A stretch of DNA of 64,000 nucleotides from Tetramitus jugosus (taxonomy: Eukaryota; Heterolobosea; Eutetramitea; Acrasida; Vahlkampfiidae). The DNA is taken from contig OW569346.1 in the NCBI GenBank assembly GCA_937625935.1, positions 248,001-312,000 of the forward strand, in the 5' to 3' direction. A program made the position numbers and the translations under genes. The notes below the pieces were generated by a model. It saw only the letters and a list, made by a program, of their open reading frames with translations, made no database searches and was not told the origin of the DNA. Positions 29,106 to 39,503 of the stretch are shown here, piece by piece (the stretch's first letter is position 1; each line of letters begins with the position of its first letter).

Positions 29106-30809
29106 TTATTGAGAATTCAACAAGTCAAGTGACCTACGCATCCTTGAGATCACTTTGTCCTTTCCCAACAATTCTAATGTTTGAGCTATAGATGCACCAA
29201 CCTTCTCTCCAGTGCAGGATATACGAATGAATGTAACAATATCCTTGTAGTTCACCTTTTGTTTCATTTGTTGTTTCATGGCATTTAGGATTGCATTGAT
29301 TTGCTCGACATTGAATTCGGAGAGTGACTCAAATTGATTGATTAATTCTTGACTCACTTGCTTTTGCAAGTCATTGTCAAAAGTTTGACTCAGTGCGTCC
29401 CTGCTCGTTACAATCGAGTTTGCAGTATTATCAACAAATTTAAGATCTGAGAAGAAATACCAGCAGAGTTCTCCAAATCTTTGCATATTTCCCAAACGAT
29501 CACCAACCAATGTCAAAACCTTTTGCAAAAATTCCTTGTTCGTCGAATTCTGCACTCTTTGATACTCTTCTGGTGAAAGGAATTGCTCCAAAGAGCTTAA
29601 AGCGAGCTGCTGTGCTTGTTCTGGATGCTCCACAACCAATTTCTTTGTAAATTGTGCATTGATCCAGTTCAATTTCTGCATATTGACACATGAATTTCCC
29701 TTGTTCACTTGCTCCAATGAAAAGTCCTGGATCAATTCTGATATACTCCAAAGATCCTTATCAGATCCCTGACCCTTGTTCCATCCTAAGAGCGCCACAA
29801 AGTTAATCAATGCCTCTCTCAAAATTCCATTGTTTCGGTACCAGTCGATACTTGCATGATCCTTTCTCTTGCTTAGCTTAGCACCTGTTTCATCCACAAG
29901 CAGAGGCAAATGAGCAAAAACAGGCCTTTCCTGATCAGGAAACAACATGTCATACAGAATCACATGCTTTGGTGTCGAGCTCAACCATTCAACACCACGA
30001 ATCACATGAGACACCTTCATTTCAAAATCATCCACAACATTGGCCAAGTGATACGTTGGATGACCATCACTCTTCAACAAGATTTGATCATCCAACAACG
30101 CATTCTCAAATTTCATACTACCAAAGATGACATCATCCACCACCGTATACAGTTTCTCTGTTGGACTGGTTGGAATTTTCATTCGCACCGTAAATGGTGC
30201 ATTCTCACTCTCCAACCGTTCAATTTCCTCTTGTGAGAGAGACAGGCAATGTCGATCGTACTTTTGTCCCTTGTCTCTCAACCAAGCCAATCTCTCTTCC
30301 TTGCAGTAACACTTGTAAGCATGCCCATTCTTGATCATTTCATGAGCATGCTTGTGATAAATGGATGTTCTCTGTGATTGGACCTCAAACTGATCAAATT
30401 CCAATCCTGCCCACTGTAGTGTATCCTTGATTTGCTCGACGGATCCTGGTACGAGTCTCTTTTGATCCGTGTCTTCAATACGCAACAGAAAAGTACCTCC
30501 TTTTTGACGAGCCAATAAATAGTTGTAGAGAGCTGTGCGCAAAGCTCCAAGGTGCATAAATCCAGTAGGACTGGGAGCAAAGCGAGTCACTACTTGGGTG
30601 CGATGCTTGGGTTTGCCGATCGCCTCCTTGCTAGTCTCCTGTGCTGCCGCTGTAGTGGAGTAATCATTTTTGGCGCCAAAATAAATACTGCGAAAAGGAT
30701 CGTTTGTGGTGTGGAGGAGTGAAGAGAAGGTGGTGCAGCAGGCACTAGAGGGCACGCGTGGAGAGGCCTTTGACAGTTTTGCTGTGGTTCGTCGAGCAAG
30801 CAATTTCAT
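29106..30809 (-). CDS. Glutamyl-tRNA synthetase, mitochondrial
   Basis: Charges tRNA-Glu (and in organelles often tRNA-Gln) with glutamate. It is a bacterial-type class Ic synthetase of 567 residues: FAPSPTGFMHLGALRTALYN contains the HIGH-type motif HLGA, LRIEDTDQKR follows, and KLSKRKDHASI is the KMSKS-type loop. The C-terminal helical anticodon-binding half is present. The N-terminal 55 residues are basic and Ser/Thr-rich without acids, as in a mitochondrial presequence. The frame is open to 30932, but that start would overlap the divergent TPR gene, so MKLLARRT at 30809 is preferred. Stop codons of this gene and its convergent neighbour are 34 bp apart. Confidence 0.92.
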   Translation of the reverse strand: MKLLARRTTAKLSKASPRVPSSACCTTFSSLLHTTNDPFRSIYFGAKNDYSTTAAAQETSKEAIGKPKHRTQVVTRFAPSPTGFMHLGALRTALYNYLLARQKGGTFLLRIEDTDQKRLVPGSVEQIKDTLQWAGLEFDQFEVQSQRTSIYHKHAHEMIKNGHAYKCYCKEERLAWLRDKGQKYDRHCLSLSQEEIERLESENAPFTVRMKIPTSPTEKLYTVVDDVIFGSMKFENALLDDQILLKSDGHPTYHLANVVDDFEMKVSHVIRGVEWLSSTPKHVILYDMLFPDQERPVFAHLPLLVDETGAKLSKRKDHASIDWYRNNGILREALINFVALLGWNKGQGSDKDLWSISELIQDFSLEQVNKGNSCVNMQKLNWINAQFTKKLVVEHPEQAQQLALSSLEQFLSPEEYQRVQNSTNKEFLQKVLTLVGDRLGNMQRFGELCWYFFSDLKFVDNTANSIVTSRDALSQTFDNDLQKQVSQELINQFESLSEFNVEQINAILNAMKQQMKQKVNYKDIVTFIRISCTGEKVGASIAQTLELLGKDKVISRMRRSLDLLNSQ

Positions 30810-30893
30810 TCGTTTTGTTGTTTTTCGCTGAGGAGCGGAAGAATCTTCATTTCTCCTCCAAAAACCAAAAAATTCACACAGGGAAACAAAATC

Positions 30894-32348
30894 ATGCTTC
30901 AACATTCGACAAAATGCGTCCTTAGACGACAACCAATTCTATGCAGACCATCATCGTCAATTGTCTATCGATCATCTAGAGTGGCTATTTTATCTTCCAA
31001 CTTTTGTCCACCTGTAAATCTTCCAATTTTGGCGCGAACGCGAAACTACGCTTCCAACAATCCATTCGGCACGAGCCACGAGAACCGATACGAACAAAAT
31101 GAACAAGAACTTGTTGTTCCCCATCGCCTCCAGAATCAATTCTCCCGCGTCCTAGAGTCCATTCTCTCCGCAGTCAAGAGTAACTCCGATGTCGCTGAAA
31201 TACAATCAGATACAAAAAATCAGGAGCTACAGGATCACCTGCGAACGTTGAATCGAGTTCTACAGGAATTTCTCACGGAATTTTCAGAAGAAAGATATGT
31301 TTGGAGTGAAGCCCATCTTTTGCGCGCCTTTTTACTCATGAGACTACAGCGCTTCAGTGAAGCTGTGCCTGATATTGAGAAATGTGAGCGACACGATGTA
31401 AGCAACATGAACGTGAGATACATGAAAGCCAATTGTTTTGTAAACATGAACAAGCTCGATTTGGCCCTTTCAGAGTATAACACTTGTCTCTACGTCAAGA
31501 GTGATTATTGGAGCGCTCGTTTGGAACGTGCGAGACTTTACCGCCAAATGGCAGTCCAAGCTACACAGAGCTCTCCTGCCTATGAGGAAAACATGGTCCA
31601 TTCGATGCACGATTACCAGCTCATTATTGATCGGTATCAAGATCCTTCGTCAGACGAAGAGCGCGAACATATCAAGAGCGCGACAATGTCCGCTGTAGAA
31701 TCCATGACAACATTGACCAACGGCTCTCCAAAAGATCATGCTTTTATAGAGCTCGCATGGATCTACACGGTTCAAGGCCAATATCAAAAAGCTGTTCAGT
31801 GTTACAATGGTCTGCTGGAGATGTATCAGCAAAACAAGTCGACGACCAACAACACAACAAATCAGCAAACACGGTTGACTCACGAACTCACATGCTATGA
31901 GGGATTGGCTCTCATTTATGCTCAATTGCAAAAGCATGATCGTGCCATTCAATTTCTGAATGTTTTGTTGACTCATTACAAGAATGAGCATGCAAAGAAG
32001 AGTGGAGGCAGCGGAGACAGTGAGTCAGTGTTATTGTCCACTGTCAGTAATCTTTACATTAAGAGAGCAATCTCTTATGAAGCAATGAACCGATTCGATT
32101 TGGCCATTGCTGACTGCACAATGGTGATCAATCATCAGCAGCAGACAATACAGGCACAGGGCAGTCCAACTGCCCTTTATGCTGTTATTACACGAGCCAA
32201 GTGCTTTATGCAGATGCAGAATTTCAAGGCAGCTCTAAATGACCTGGAAACGGTGTCAAGTGGTTTCTCGGCACTGATTGATCCAGATCTGGCATCTGAG
32301 CTGAATCAGATGAAACAAGTGTGTCGCCACTCAATGAGAAACAATTGA
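30894..32348 (+). CDS. TPR-repeat protein, probably mitochondrial
   Basis: A 484-residue protein. The first 55 residues are Arg/Ser-rich with no acidic residues and end RTRNYASNN, resembling a cleaved mitochondrial presequence (Arg-x-Tyr before Ala/Ser). From about residue 135 there are tetratricopeptide repeats: HLLRAFLLMRLQRFSEAVPD, YMKANCFVNMNKLDLALSEY, IELAWIYTVQGQYQKAVQCY, EGLALIYAQLQKHDRAIQFL and IKRAISYEAMNRFDLAIADC. TPRs bind peptides or proteins. The gene is divergent from mitochondrial GluRS with 84 bp between start codons, so co-regulation is plausible. Specific role unknown. Confidence 0.8.
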   Translation: MLQHSTKCVLRRQPILCRPSSSIVYRSSRVAILSSNFCPPVNLPILARTRNYASNNPFGTSHENRYEQNEQELVVPHRLQNQFSRVLESILSAVKSNSDVAEIQSDTKNQELQDHLRTLNRVLQEFLTEFSEERYVWSEAHLLRAFLLMRLQRFSEAVPDIEKCERHDVSNMNVRYMKANCFVNMNKLDLALSEYNTCLYVKSDYWSARLERARLYRQMAVQATQSSPAYEENMVHSMHDYQLIIDRYQDPSSDEEREHIKSATMSAVESMTTLTNGSPKDHAFIELAWIYTVQGQYQKAVQCYNGLLEMYQQNKSTTNNTTNQQTRLTHELTCYEGLALIYAQLQKHDRAIQFLNVLLTHYKNEHAKKSGGSGDSESVLLSTVSNLYIKRAISYEAMNRFDLAIADCTMVINHQQQTIQAQGSPTALYAVITRAKCFMQMQNFKAALNDLETVSSGFSALIDPDLASELNQMKQVCRHSMRNN

Positions 32349-32441
32349 AAATAAAACAATGAGCAAGTTATTTTGAGAGTACAAAAATCAGCAGAGATAT
32401 CTCAAGAGATATAAGCTGAGTGGTCATCATGATGATTTAAT

Positions 32442-33431
32442 TTAGTGGGTTGGGATGTGGTCCAAGTCTGGAGTTCCAGTGTAAGCATCACCTTCGAATC
32501 CACACTCGTTGGAGCCCTTCTTGATCCAGAAGAAACCGTTCATTCCCCAGTCCTCACCCCAAGAGTTGGCAACAATCCAGTACTTGAGTCCAGTCTTGGA
32601 GTCAACACCATAACCAACAATCTTGACGGCGTGACCACCGAGGAAGGATCCAGTCACGTGTTGGTAGACACCAGAAGTGTATTGCAAAAAGTCTTGATAG
32701 ACAGAGAATCCAGTCTCAATAGAGTGACCAGCAATCAAAGAGTCTTCAATTGCCTTTTCTCTGTTCCAGAACTCAATAGTTGGAGAAACCTTGGTAAACT
32801 TCTTCATCTTGTACTTGACGTCAGTAATCTTGGTCTTTCCATCGACGCAATAGGTTGGGCAAGATTCAACAGTACCGTTTTGAGAAGTGTATGGCATGCA
32901 GGTGTCTGGGACGAGACCAGTGTGAGTCATGTATTCCCATGCAAGCATGAGTTGACCACCACCACAACCATTGTTGTACCAGTTGCAACTGACCATGTCT
33001 TGAGGAGAGAACACAACGTTGACCTTGCCTTGAGAAGCAATGCAAAAGTTGTCACTGAAAGCTTCACTTCCAGCAAATGCCCAACAACTGCCACAGTGAG
33101 CTTGGTTGCGGATTGGATGAATACAGTCAGGGTACTCTTGTCTCAAGTCAAATTCAGTTGGGTTGCCGTTGCTGTCTTGAGTGGATTGCTTTTGAGCAAT
33201 GATTTGCATTTGTTGCTCAGTGTAACGGGTGTAAGCAGGGGTGAATGCGCCCAACATTTGACGAACTTCATTCAAATTCATGGCAGCAAACTTGTTCAAG
33301 CCAGCCTTCCAGGTGGACTTTGGGTTGCTGTTGACAGCTCTCATGATGGATGGATCAAAAGCAGAATCAGCAGTGATAAATGCGGCAAAGACGGCCAAGA
33401 CGGCAGCGACGAGCAAGGTGGAAACTCTCAT
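32442..33431 (-). CDS. Cathepsin B-like cysteine protease (papain family)
   Basis: A 329-residue secreted or lysosomal protease. A hydrophobic signal peptide covers residues 1-22 and a short propeptide lies between about 23 and 90, as in cathepsin B. The mature enzyme has the oxyanion Gln110 and nucleophile Cys116 in RNQAHCGSCWAF, His267 in GGHAVKIVGYG and Asn289 in VANSWGEDWG. GCGGGQ and the Cys pattern match family C1. The occluding loop that makes mammalian cathepsin B a dipeptidyl carboxypeptidase lacks its His-His pair (the region near 178-195 is CMPYTSQNGTVESCPTYC), so endopeptidase activity is expected. In Naegleria such enzymes digest food bacteria and are abundant in secretions. No intron. 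Confidence 0.93.
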   Translation of the reverse strand: MRVSTLLVAAVLAVFAAFITADSAFDPSIMRAVNSNPKSTWKAGLNKFAAMNLNEVRQMLGAFTPAYTRYTEQQMQIIAQKQSTQDSNGNPTEFDLRQEYPDCIHPIRNQAHCGSCWAFAGSEAFSDNFCIASQGKVNVVFSPQDMVSCNWYNNGCGGGQLMLAWEYMTHTGLVPDTCMPYTSQNGTVESCPTYCVDGKTKITDVKYKMKKFTKVSPTIEFWNREKAIEDSLIAGHSIETGFSVYQDFLQYTSGVYQHVTGSFLGGHAVKIVGYGVDSKTGLKYWIVANSWGEDWGMNGFFWIKKGSNECGFEGDAYTGTPDLDHIPTH

Positions 33432-33714
33432 TCTGATATGTGTTATTGGTTGGAAAAGACGTGTTTTTTTGTTGTTGTTTTTTTAACAAACACAATAAGC
33501 CATGGCTTATCAACACGTCGCAGAGGATGATGCTGGAATTACCCAACATACTCCGGAGTTTGTGTTGTAAACCAACGCACAAGGGGAGGAGAATCGAGGT
33601 TTTTCCAATGATACTCCGTGACGGAGAATGTCTTCTTGGCGCCCACATCTACGATGAATTTTGAAGTATGTTTATTAGAAAATATTCGGTGTGCGTACTG
33701 TTTACAAGAACAAT

Positions 33715-36663
33715 TTAGATCAAATCCTCACTAGAGGTCAGTTCTTCCACAACAACAGTGGTAGTTTGGTTCACAGAGGATGGTTGCTGGGCAGCGTTGA
33801 GTTGCTTTTTGAGTTGTTCAATCTCCAACTTTAGGGCTGCCTTTTCATCTTCACATTGTTTGGCTTTGTTGGCCCACATTTCATTCAATGCAGCCATTTC
33901 AGCTTTCAATTGATCTCTGGTCTTTGAAGCATCAGAAATTCTAGCTTCAAGGCTTGATTTAGCTGCTGTCAGAGAACGTCTGGTATTATCGAGCTTATTC
34001 TTTGTACCATTTGCCTCATCAATATTCTCTTTCAAGTAAAGGAATTGTTCATTCAATACATCTTGAATCGTATTCAATTGACGGGTAGCCTCGTCTTCTT
34101 CAACCTTACAGCTAGTCACATTTCTCTTATGATTTTCCATTGCGTCCAAGATCGCAGTGATATTGGATTGCTTTTGGTTGGCAATCTGTTGTTGCTCATT
34201 CAAGTTTTCTCGTGTATGATTTTGCTCAGTACTGATATCTTCCAACTTTGCTTGCAATGCTTCCTTATCTCTGATTAATCCCTGCTTAACAATATTTCTA
34301 GTTTGCAATTTCTCGTTGATTCTGTCAATCTTTTGCTGGGATTGTGCTTCCTTTGTTTTCAACCTGTCCAAATCTTTGTTCAGCTGATCCAAGTGATCAT
34401 TCACCTTCTTCTTTTGCTCAGTCAACTCACGTCTGTCATTCTCTCCAATATTGGTTTGGTTGCTGATGAACTGGTCCAACCACTCTTGCTCTTTTCTCTT
34501 TCTCTCAATGGTAGCTTCGTCATCACCAAAGATGTTCTTAAGGGCATCTTCATCACCAATATAGCCAATGAATCTCTTCTTAGCACTGTCATAGTCTTCG
34601 TCGGCTCTCAAAGAGTTCACAAGTTTTGCCTTCACATCACCAGCTTCACTCTTCAAGTTCTTAATTCTACGGAGTCTATCCTCAGTTTCAATAAGTCTTA
34701 GAGAAATAGCGCTAGCTTCTTCTTTCTTTTCAGCGAGAATCTTTTCAGCTTGTTGGATGTCTTTAACAATGTCATCCTTAATCTTCTGCTCTGCTTCCTT
34801 TTGCTTTTCAAGGTCAGTACTTTCTTGTTCAGGACCGCTCAAGATAGAGTTAATGTGTTTGAGCTTATCATTGATGGCCTTCTCTTCAATTTGAAGTCTA
34901 TTCAATATTGCCTCAAAATTAGCAATTGCCACTTGAGCATCTTTCAATTCATTTTGGATTCCCTCAAGGGATTTCTTTTCTGCTCCCAAAAGATCCTTAG
35001 CTTGCAAAGAAGCACGCTCTGCTTCATGGAACTTTTGCTCAGCAGCTCTTAGTTGATCGAGCTTTTCTCTCAAAGCGGATGCAACTTGACTGATACTCTC
35101 CTTTTGCTTGATATACCTATTCTTCTCCAGTTCAATTGTTGCGACATATTGAGCAACAGTCGTACGGGTCTGATCATTGGTGTTGGTAATTTCCTTATTG
35201 AGAGCCTCAATTTCATGACAACGTCTCAATACTGCAGGAATTTGCTTGATCAACTCTTCGAATTGGTAGTCCTTTTGTAACACAGCTTGGGCATCTCCTT
35301 CAACGTTTGATTGTTCATCGGTGACGATGCTTGATGCTTCAATAATGGAGTTTGCACGAACCAAAGCATCTTCAATCAAGATGCTAAAAGCGCGGTTGTC
35401 AATTTCCTCACCTGGTCTACGAGGCTGAGTGTTCAATGCCCACAAGTCCTTAAACTGAGAGAAGCTTCCTGCGTTACCACCCCAAATGTAAATATCATTG
35501 TGGTAAACAACAGCACAGTGTCCTTGACGGCTGGCTGGTGCGTTAGCAAATGACTTTTCGACCCAAGAGTGACTAGAAAGGGAGAAAACCTTGTCATGAG
35601 TGCCCAAGAATCCATTGCTATTGAGTCCACCAAAGAAATAAACATATTGACCAATCTTGCTTGCGCTGAACAAAGCACGAGCTGGTCCATTGCCAAGGGA
35701 TGACCATTCTCCAGTACCTACATTGAAGATACGAATAGAAGTCAAATAGTCGCTACCATCCAATCCACCAAACACATAGACGGAGATGCTGTCCTTCTTG
35801 TAAGACAAAACAGCTGCATGACCCTCTGAAACAACTGGTGCAGAAGCAGCCTTGGTCCATGTCAACGTATCCAAATTCAACAAGAAAGTGTCACTAAATC
35901 GGTTTGATCCATCACTTCCACCATGAACAAACAATTGGGTGTTATTGTTGACGGCAATGGCAATATGGTTTTGACGAGGAGATGGAACATCACCAGTGGT
36001 GTCCAACTTTGAAAACACACCAGTGTTTGTATCAATCTTGTACAAATCGTTAGAGTAGGAGAAATATCCACTTCTTCCTCCGAAAATGTACATGTCGGAG
36101 CCTATTTGAGTCATTGTATGACCAGCAAGGGTAGGAATGCCCTTGAGTGGAGCTTCAGGGTTAAAGATTTCTTGTTTCCATGTCTTGTATTCTGTGTTTA
36201 TGGTATTTGACAATGTTAGCTCTCATGATCTCTCATTTCGTGTGAAAAAAAATGTGTGAAACGAAAAAGAAAAGAAGAGCTTAACGTACGTAAATCAAAT
36301 GATCGAACTTCATCACTCAACGAAAAACCAGCTTTACCTCCAAACACATAGAGCTTGTTGTTCAAGAGTGCACAGCTGTGAGATGATCTCTCAGATGGTG
36401 GACTTCCTCTGGTAGCCTCAATTTTCTTCCAAACAGCAGCTAAAAGAGAGAAAGATTTATGGTGTCAATATCATTTTTGAGATCAAAGGCTGCAAGAGCT
36501 ATGATGAAAACCGATAAATAGCTCATCTTATGAAAGCTACTGTCTCACTGGTTGAGTACATACATGGACTGGTGAAAGAAAAGGATGTTATGAGATCGGC
36601 GTTGGCTGTAACGACCAACAACGCTAACAACAAGGACAGAATGAATAAATTTTGAGGTGTCAT
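33715..36663 (-). CDS. Secreted kelch-repeat protein with long coiled coil
   Basis: About 908 residues in three exons: 36663-36564, 36439-36290 and 36191-33715, with introns 36440-36563 and 36192-36289, both phase 1. Exon 1 encodes a clear signal peptide (MTPQNLFILSLLLALLVVTA). Exons 2-3 give kelch repeats (SSHSCALLNNKLYVFGGKAG, HTMTQIGSDMYIFGGRSG, NHIAIAVNNNTQLFVHGG, HAAVLSYKKDSISVYVFGG, HCAVVYHNDIYIWGGNAG), enough for one beta-propeller of five to six blades up to about residue 350. The rest, roughly 370-880, is almost uninterrupted coiled coil. There is no C-terminal membrane segment or retention signal. Kelch plus coiled coil is common in cytosolic scaffolds; with a signal peptide it is unusual. 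Role unknown. Confidence 0.82.
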
Positions 36664-36895
36664 TTCTTTTGGTTGTGAAAGTGTTGGGTTTTTCTTTTTT
36701 TCTTGAGACCGCCAACGATCGTTATGTTAACCTCACATTTTGGCGGGTGGTTGGGCGGTTCACACATTTTTTGGAGGCAAGCGGTCTATTTATTGACGCT
36801 TGATGAGTTGGTCCTGAAAAGGTCTCAAGGAGGATTTTGACTTCTCTTACAAAAAGCGACCATTCAAATTGCAAGAGATCAGTACTCATGTCTTC

Positions 36896-37735
36896 TTATG
36901 CAGTGTCAACAATATTGGCTGAGTCCTCTGAATTCTCAAGATATCCCTGAGCATCTGTACTGCTCGCTCGTTCAGGATCGTTGGTGACTAGGGTTGGAGA
37001 TGTAGCGATCTGACGTACTATGGAGGGATTGGTTGTGACTGTAGTTTCCGCAGGAGTGCCTGTGGTCCTTTCTAGAACAGGAGACAGATTCAAGTATTCA
37101 ACACCATTTGGATGAGTCACAATCGCTATGGGAGTTCGACTTGAGACCACTGGCCGAGATTGAGACACGATCGAAGCAGGAGCCCTGGTAAAAACGATTG
37201 TGGGTGTTGGATCGAATTTCATATCTGATATAATGTGCCTCTTGGCAAACAGACCTCTCATGATACTGCTGACTGCATGTTCTGATGATTCCGTGGCAGG
37301 TATGGTTATCGATAAGGACGAGGCCCCACTACTTGCTTGTTGTGAATGATAGGACTGTTGTTCCACGAAAGCTAAAAGTTCCAAAAAGCAATTTCTCAGT
37401 GCCAACTTTAACTTTCTCTTGTAAACGAAATACCCTATCACAAAACCGATCATGCTCACACAAGCTGTTGGAATGGACAGCAAAATGCAAACCACCAACA
37501 TACTAATCACATATGCTCTATAATTTGCCTTCTTCTGATGAAAGTCGTTCAAGATCGTGTTACAATGAACCAGAAACTCTGCAAATTCATCATCTGTCAC
37601 ACCACATTGACTCAAGGTAATGGGTAACGTGGATTCATAGAGCCAATTCTCAGGGTTTGGTTTCAATTCAAATAAAATATCATCAGAATCGCGGGCAGGT
37701 TGCACCACTGGAACTGGATTTTCTATTGTGCTCAT
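36896..37735 (-). CDS. Small membrane protein, possibly Erf4/GOLGA7-like
   Basis: A 279-residue protein. Residues 30-70 read WLYESTLPITLSQCGVTDDE then FAEFLVHCNTILNDFHQ, and a long hydrophobic stretch (about 75-110, YVISMLVVCILL then CVSMIGFVIGYFVY) follows with a basic end, then a helix. This order loosely recalls the Erf4/GOLGA7 domain, a subunit of Golgi and ER palmitoyltransferases, but the match is weak. The C-terminal half is Ser/Thr/Val-rich and disordered. It might equally be an unrelated membrane-hairpin protein. No intron; the first ATG is used. Confidence 0.5.
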   Translation of the reverse strand: MSTIENPVPVVQPARDSDDILFELKPNPENWLYESTLPITLSQCGVTDDEFAEFLVHCNTILNDFHQKKANYRAYVISMLVVCILLSIPTACVSMIGFVIGYFVYKRKLKLALRNCFLELLAFVEQQSYHSQQASSGASSLSITIPATESSEHAVSSIMRGLFAKRHIISDMKFDPTPTIVFTRAPASIVSQSRPVVSSRTPIAIVTHPNGVEYLNLSPVLERTTGTPAETTVTTNPSIVRQIATSPTLVTNDPERASSTDAQGYLENSEDSANIVDTA

Positions 37736-38333
37736 GCTTGCTTGTACCTACTAATACTAGTTTCTTCGTTTGCGATTCGGGGTTGTATTTAGTGTTGTTT
37801 GGGTTGTCTTTGATTTTTTCTCGTTTTTGCTTCTTCCATTCCCCTCTTGGATGATTGATTGTATTCCAAAATTGAAACCTTAATGGATTAAGGTTATTTT
37901 TATATTCTAAAAAGTTATCGGATCAAAAACAAGTGACACCCTATCACAAAATTCTTTTTCTCATGTTGTATTGTAACACTTGATTGATCTTACCACTCAG
38001 GCCTAAATGGATCTTTAATCCTTGCACATTATTGGCCCTGATTCGTTGTTGAAATTAATAAGTCTGCCGAAACTCATCCCTGAAAAAAATCTTCGTTGTG
38101 GTTGTCAGACATTGACAATTCAAGAAGAATTCAATGACTGTTCGATGTCGCATGCGGGCTTGGCTTCGATTTTTTACTATCCGGAAAATAAACTCTTGGC
38201 GCGCACGCGATGCATGACGAAAAGTTCTTTTTCCCTGTCTGTTCATCGGTTTTCATCCCCCAACAACAAAACAACGAAACAACAACCATACTTGCAATAT
38301 TGATCATTATCAAACCACGAACCAAACAACAAC
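37736..38333. promoter_or_regulatory. Divergent intergenic region, no gene seen
   Basis: About 600 bp between the small membrane protein gene and adenylate kinase. It is AT-rich with a weak dyad around 37876-37896 (ACCTTAATGG/ATTAAGGTT) and a GC-rich patch TTGGCGCGCACGCG near 38197. Short frames here look random. It must contain both promoters. Confidence 0.45.
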
Positions 38334-39292
38334 ATGACCAATCTTTTCAAACAAACATCCAAACTACTCACTCAAGCAACATCATCATCATCTGATATTT
38401 TCACAAAGCGCATCATGCTACTGGGAGCTCCAGGTACTGTGTGTTTCAACATCTCATATGATTCTCATTCTGTTGTGTTACACGATCTCATCTCCTCTTC
38501 ATTTTTGCAAATGGCTAACTCTTCTCATTATTTTGCATTTTGCACAATACAACAAATAATCATCATTCAACAACATATTTTCATGCACAACAAACAAACA
38601 ACAAACAATAACAACTCAACTAATTTAATCAATAATCGATAATAATAATAGGAGTGGGAAAGGGCACTTATGCGAGTAGAGCAGCCAAAGTACTCAACAT
38701 TCCTCATTTGGCTGCAGGTGACATGATTCGTGCGGAAATCAAATCACAATCCTCACTCGGCAAACAAATGACACAGTACACTCAACAGGGAAAACTGGTT
38801 CCCGATGAGTTGGTCAACGAAATTATTGTTACCAATTTGAAGCGCTATGAAAAGAGTCATCAAGGCTTCCTGTTGGACGGATTCCCCAGAAATCTGACTC
38901 AGGCACAAAACAGTGACATTCATTTGGATGCAGTCATCAATTTGACACAAAACGAACACATTATTGTTAGAAAAATCTCTGGTAGGAGAGTGTGCAGTCA
39001 GTGTGGTGCCAATTACAATTTGGAACACATCAAGGAAGACGGATTGGACATGCCACCGATTCTACCCAAGCAACACGGTGTTTGTGACTCTTGTGGTGCT
39101 CATGATTCATTGGTGCAGAGACCGGATGACAATCAAGAAGTTGTCTTGAGGCGATTGGTCGAGTACAGGTCAGAGACGGAGCCGTTGATTGCCTACTATG
39201 AGAATAAGGGCATTTTGAAGACGTTTAGAGTGACGGGTGGTGCAGAGGAGTTGTTGCCCGCCTTTTTGGAATTACTTCACTCGAGACATTAA
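38334..39292 (+). CDS. Adenylate kinase with zinc-binding lid, mitochondrial-type N-terminus
   Basis: Interconverts AMP + ATP and 2 ADP. Two exons (38334-38433 and 38652-39292; 218-nt intron, phase 1, splitting the P-loop codon) give LLGAPGVGKGTYASRAAK. AMP-binding GDMIRAEI and DGFPRNLTQAQ follow. The LID domain has four cysteines, VCSQCGANYN and VCDSCGAHDS, as in the zinc-binding adenylate kinases of many bacteria and some organelles. The first 26 residues (MTNLFKQTSKLLTQATSSSS) are basic with no acids and look like a mitochondrial presequence. The 213 residues of exon 2 form the standard long-type enzyme. The intron is long for this window and AT/CAA-rich. Confidence 0.9.
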
Positions 39293-39503
39293 TGACGGCG
39301 ATTGAGTATGCGCAAACTGTTTTTATATAAGAATATTTTTTCATTGCTCCATATGTGTGTGTGTGAACAATGGTGTGTAAATACATTTCAATCCAAGGTG
39401 TATGATAGATATATGATGTATAGCTATGTGTATGTGTGTTGTTTGTCATGATAAACTGCATGAACCTGCATAGTTATTGAACATTTGTGTTTTAGTATGC
39501 TTT

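Noticed and set aside
32445-33530. A 361-codon open frame on the plus strand
   Set aside because: It is the full antisense of the cathepsin gene, whose signal peptide and catalytic residues are unmistakable; the open antisense frame follows from its codon bias.
39340-39445. TG-rich stretch 3' of adenylate kinase as a satellite or RNA gene
   Set aside because: Short irregular GT/TATG repeats of low complexity without structure.
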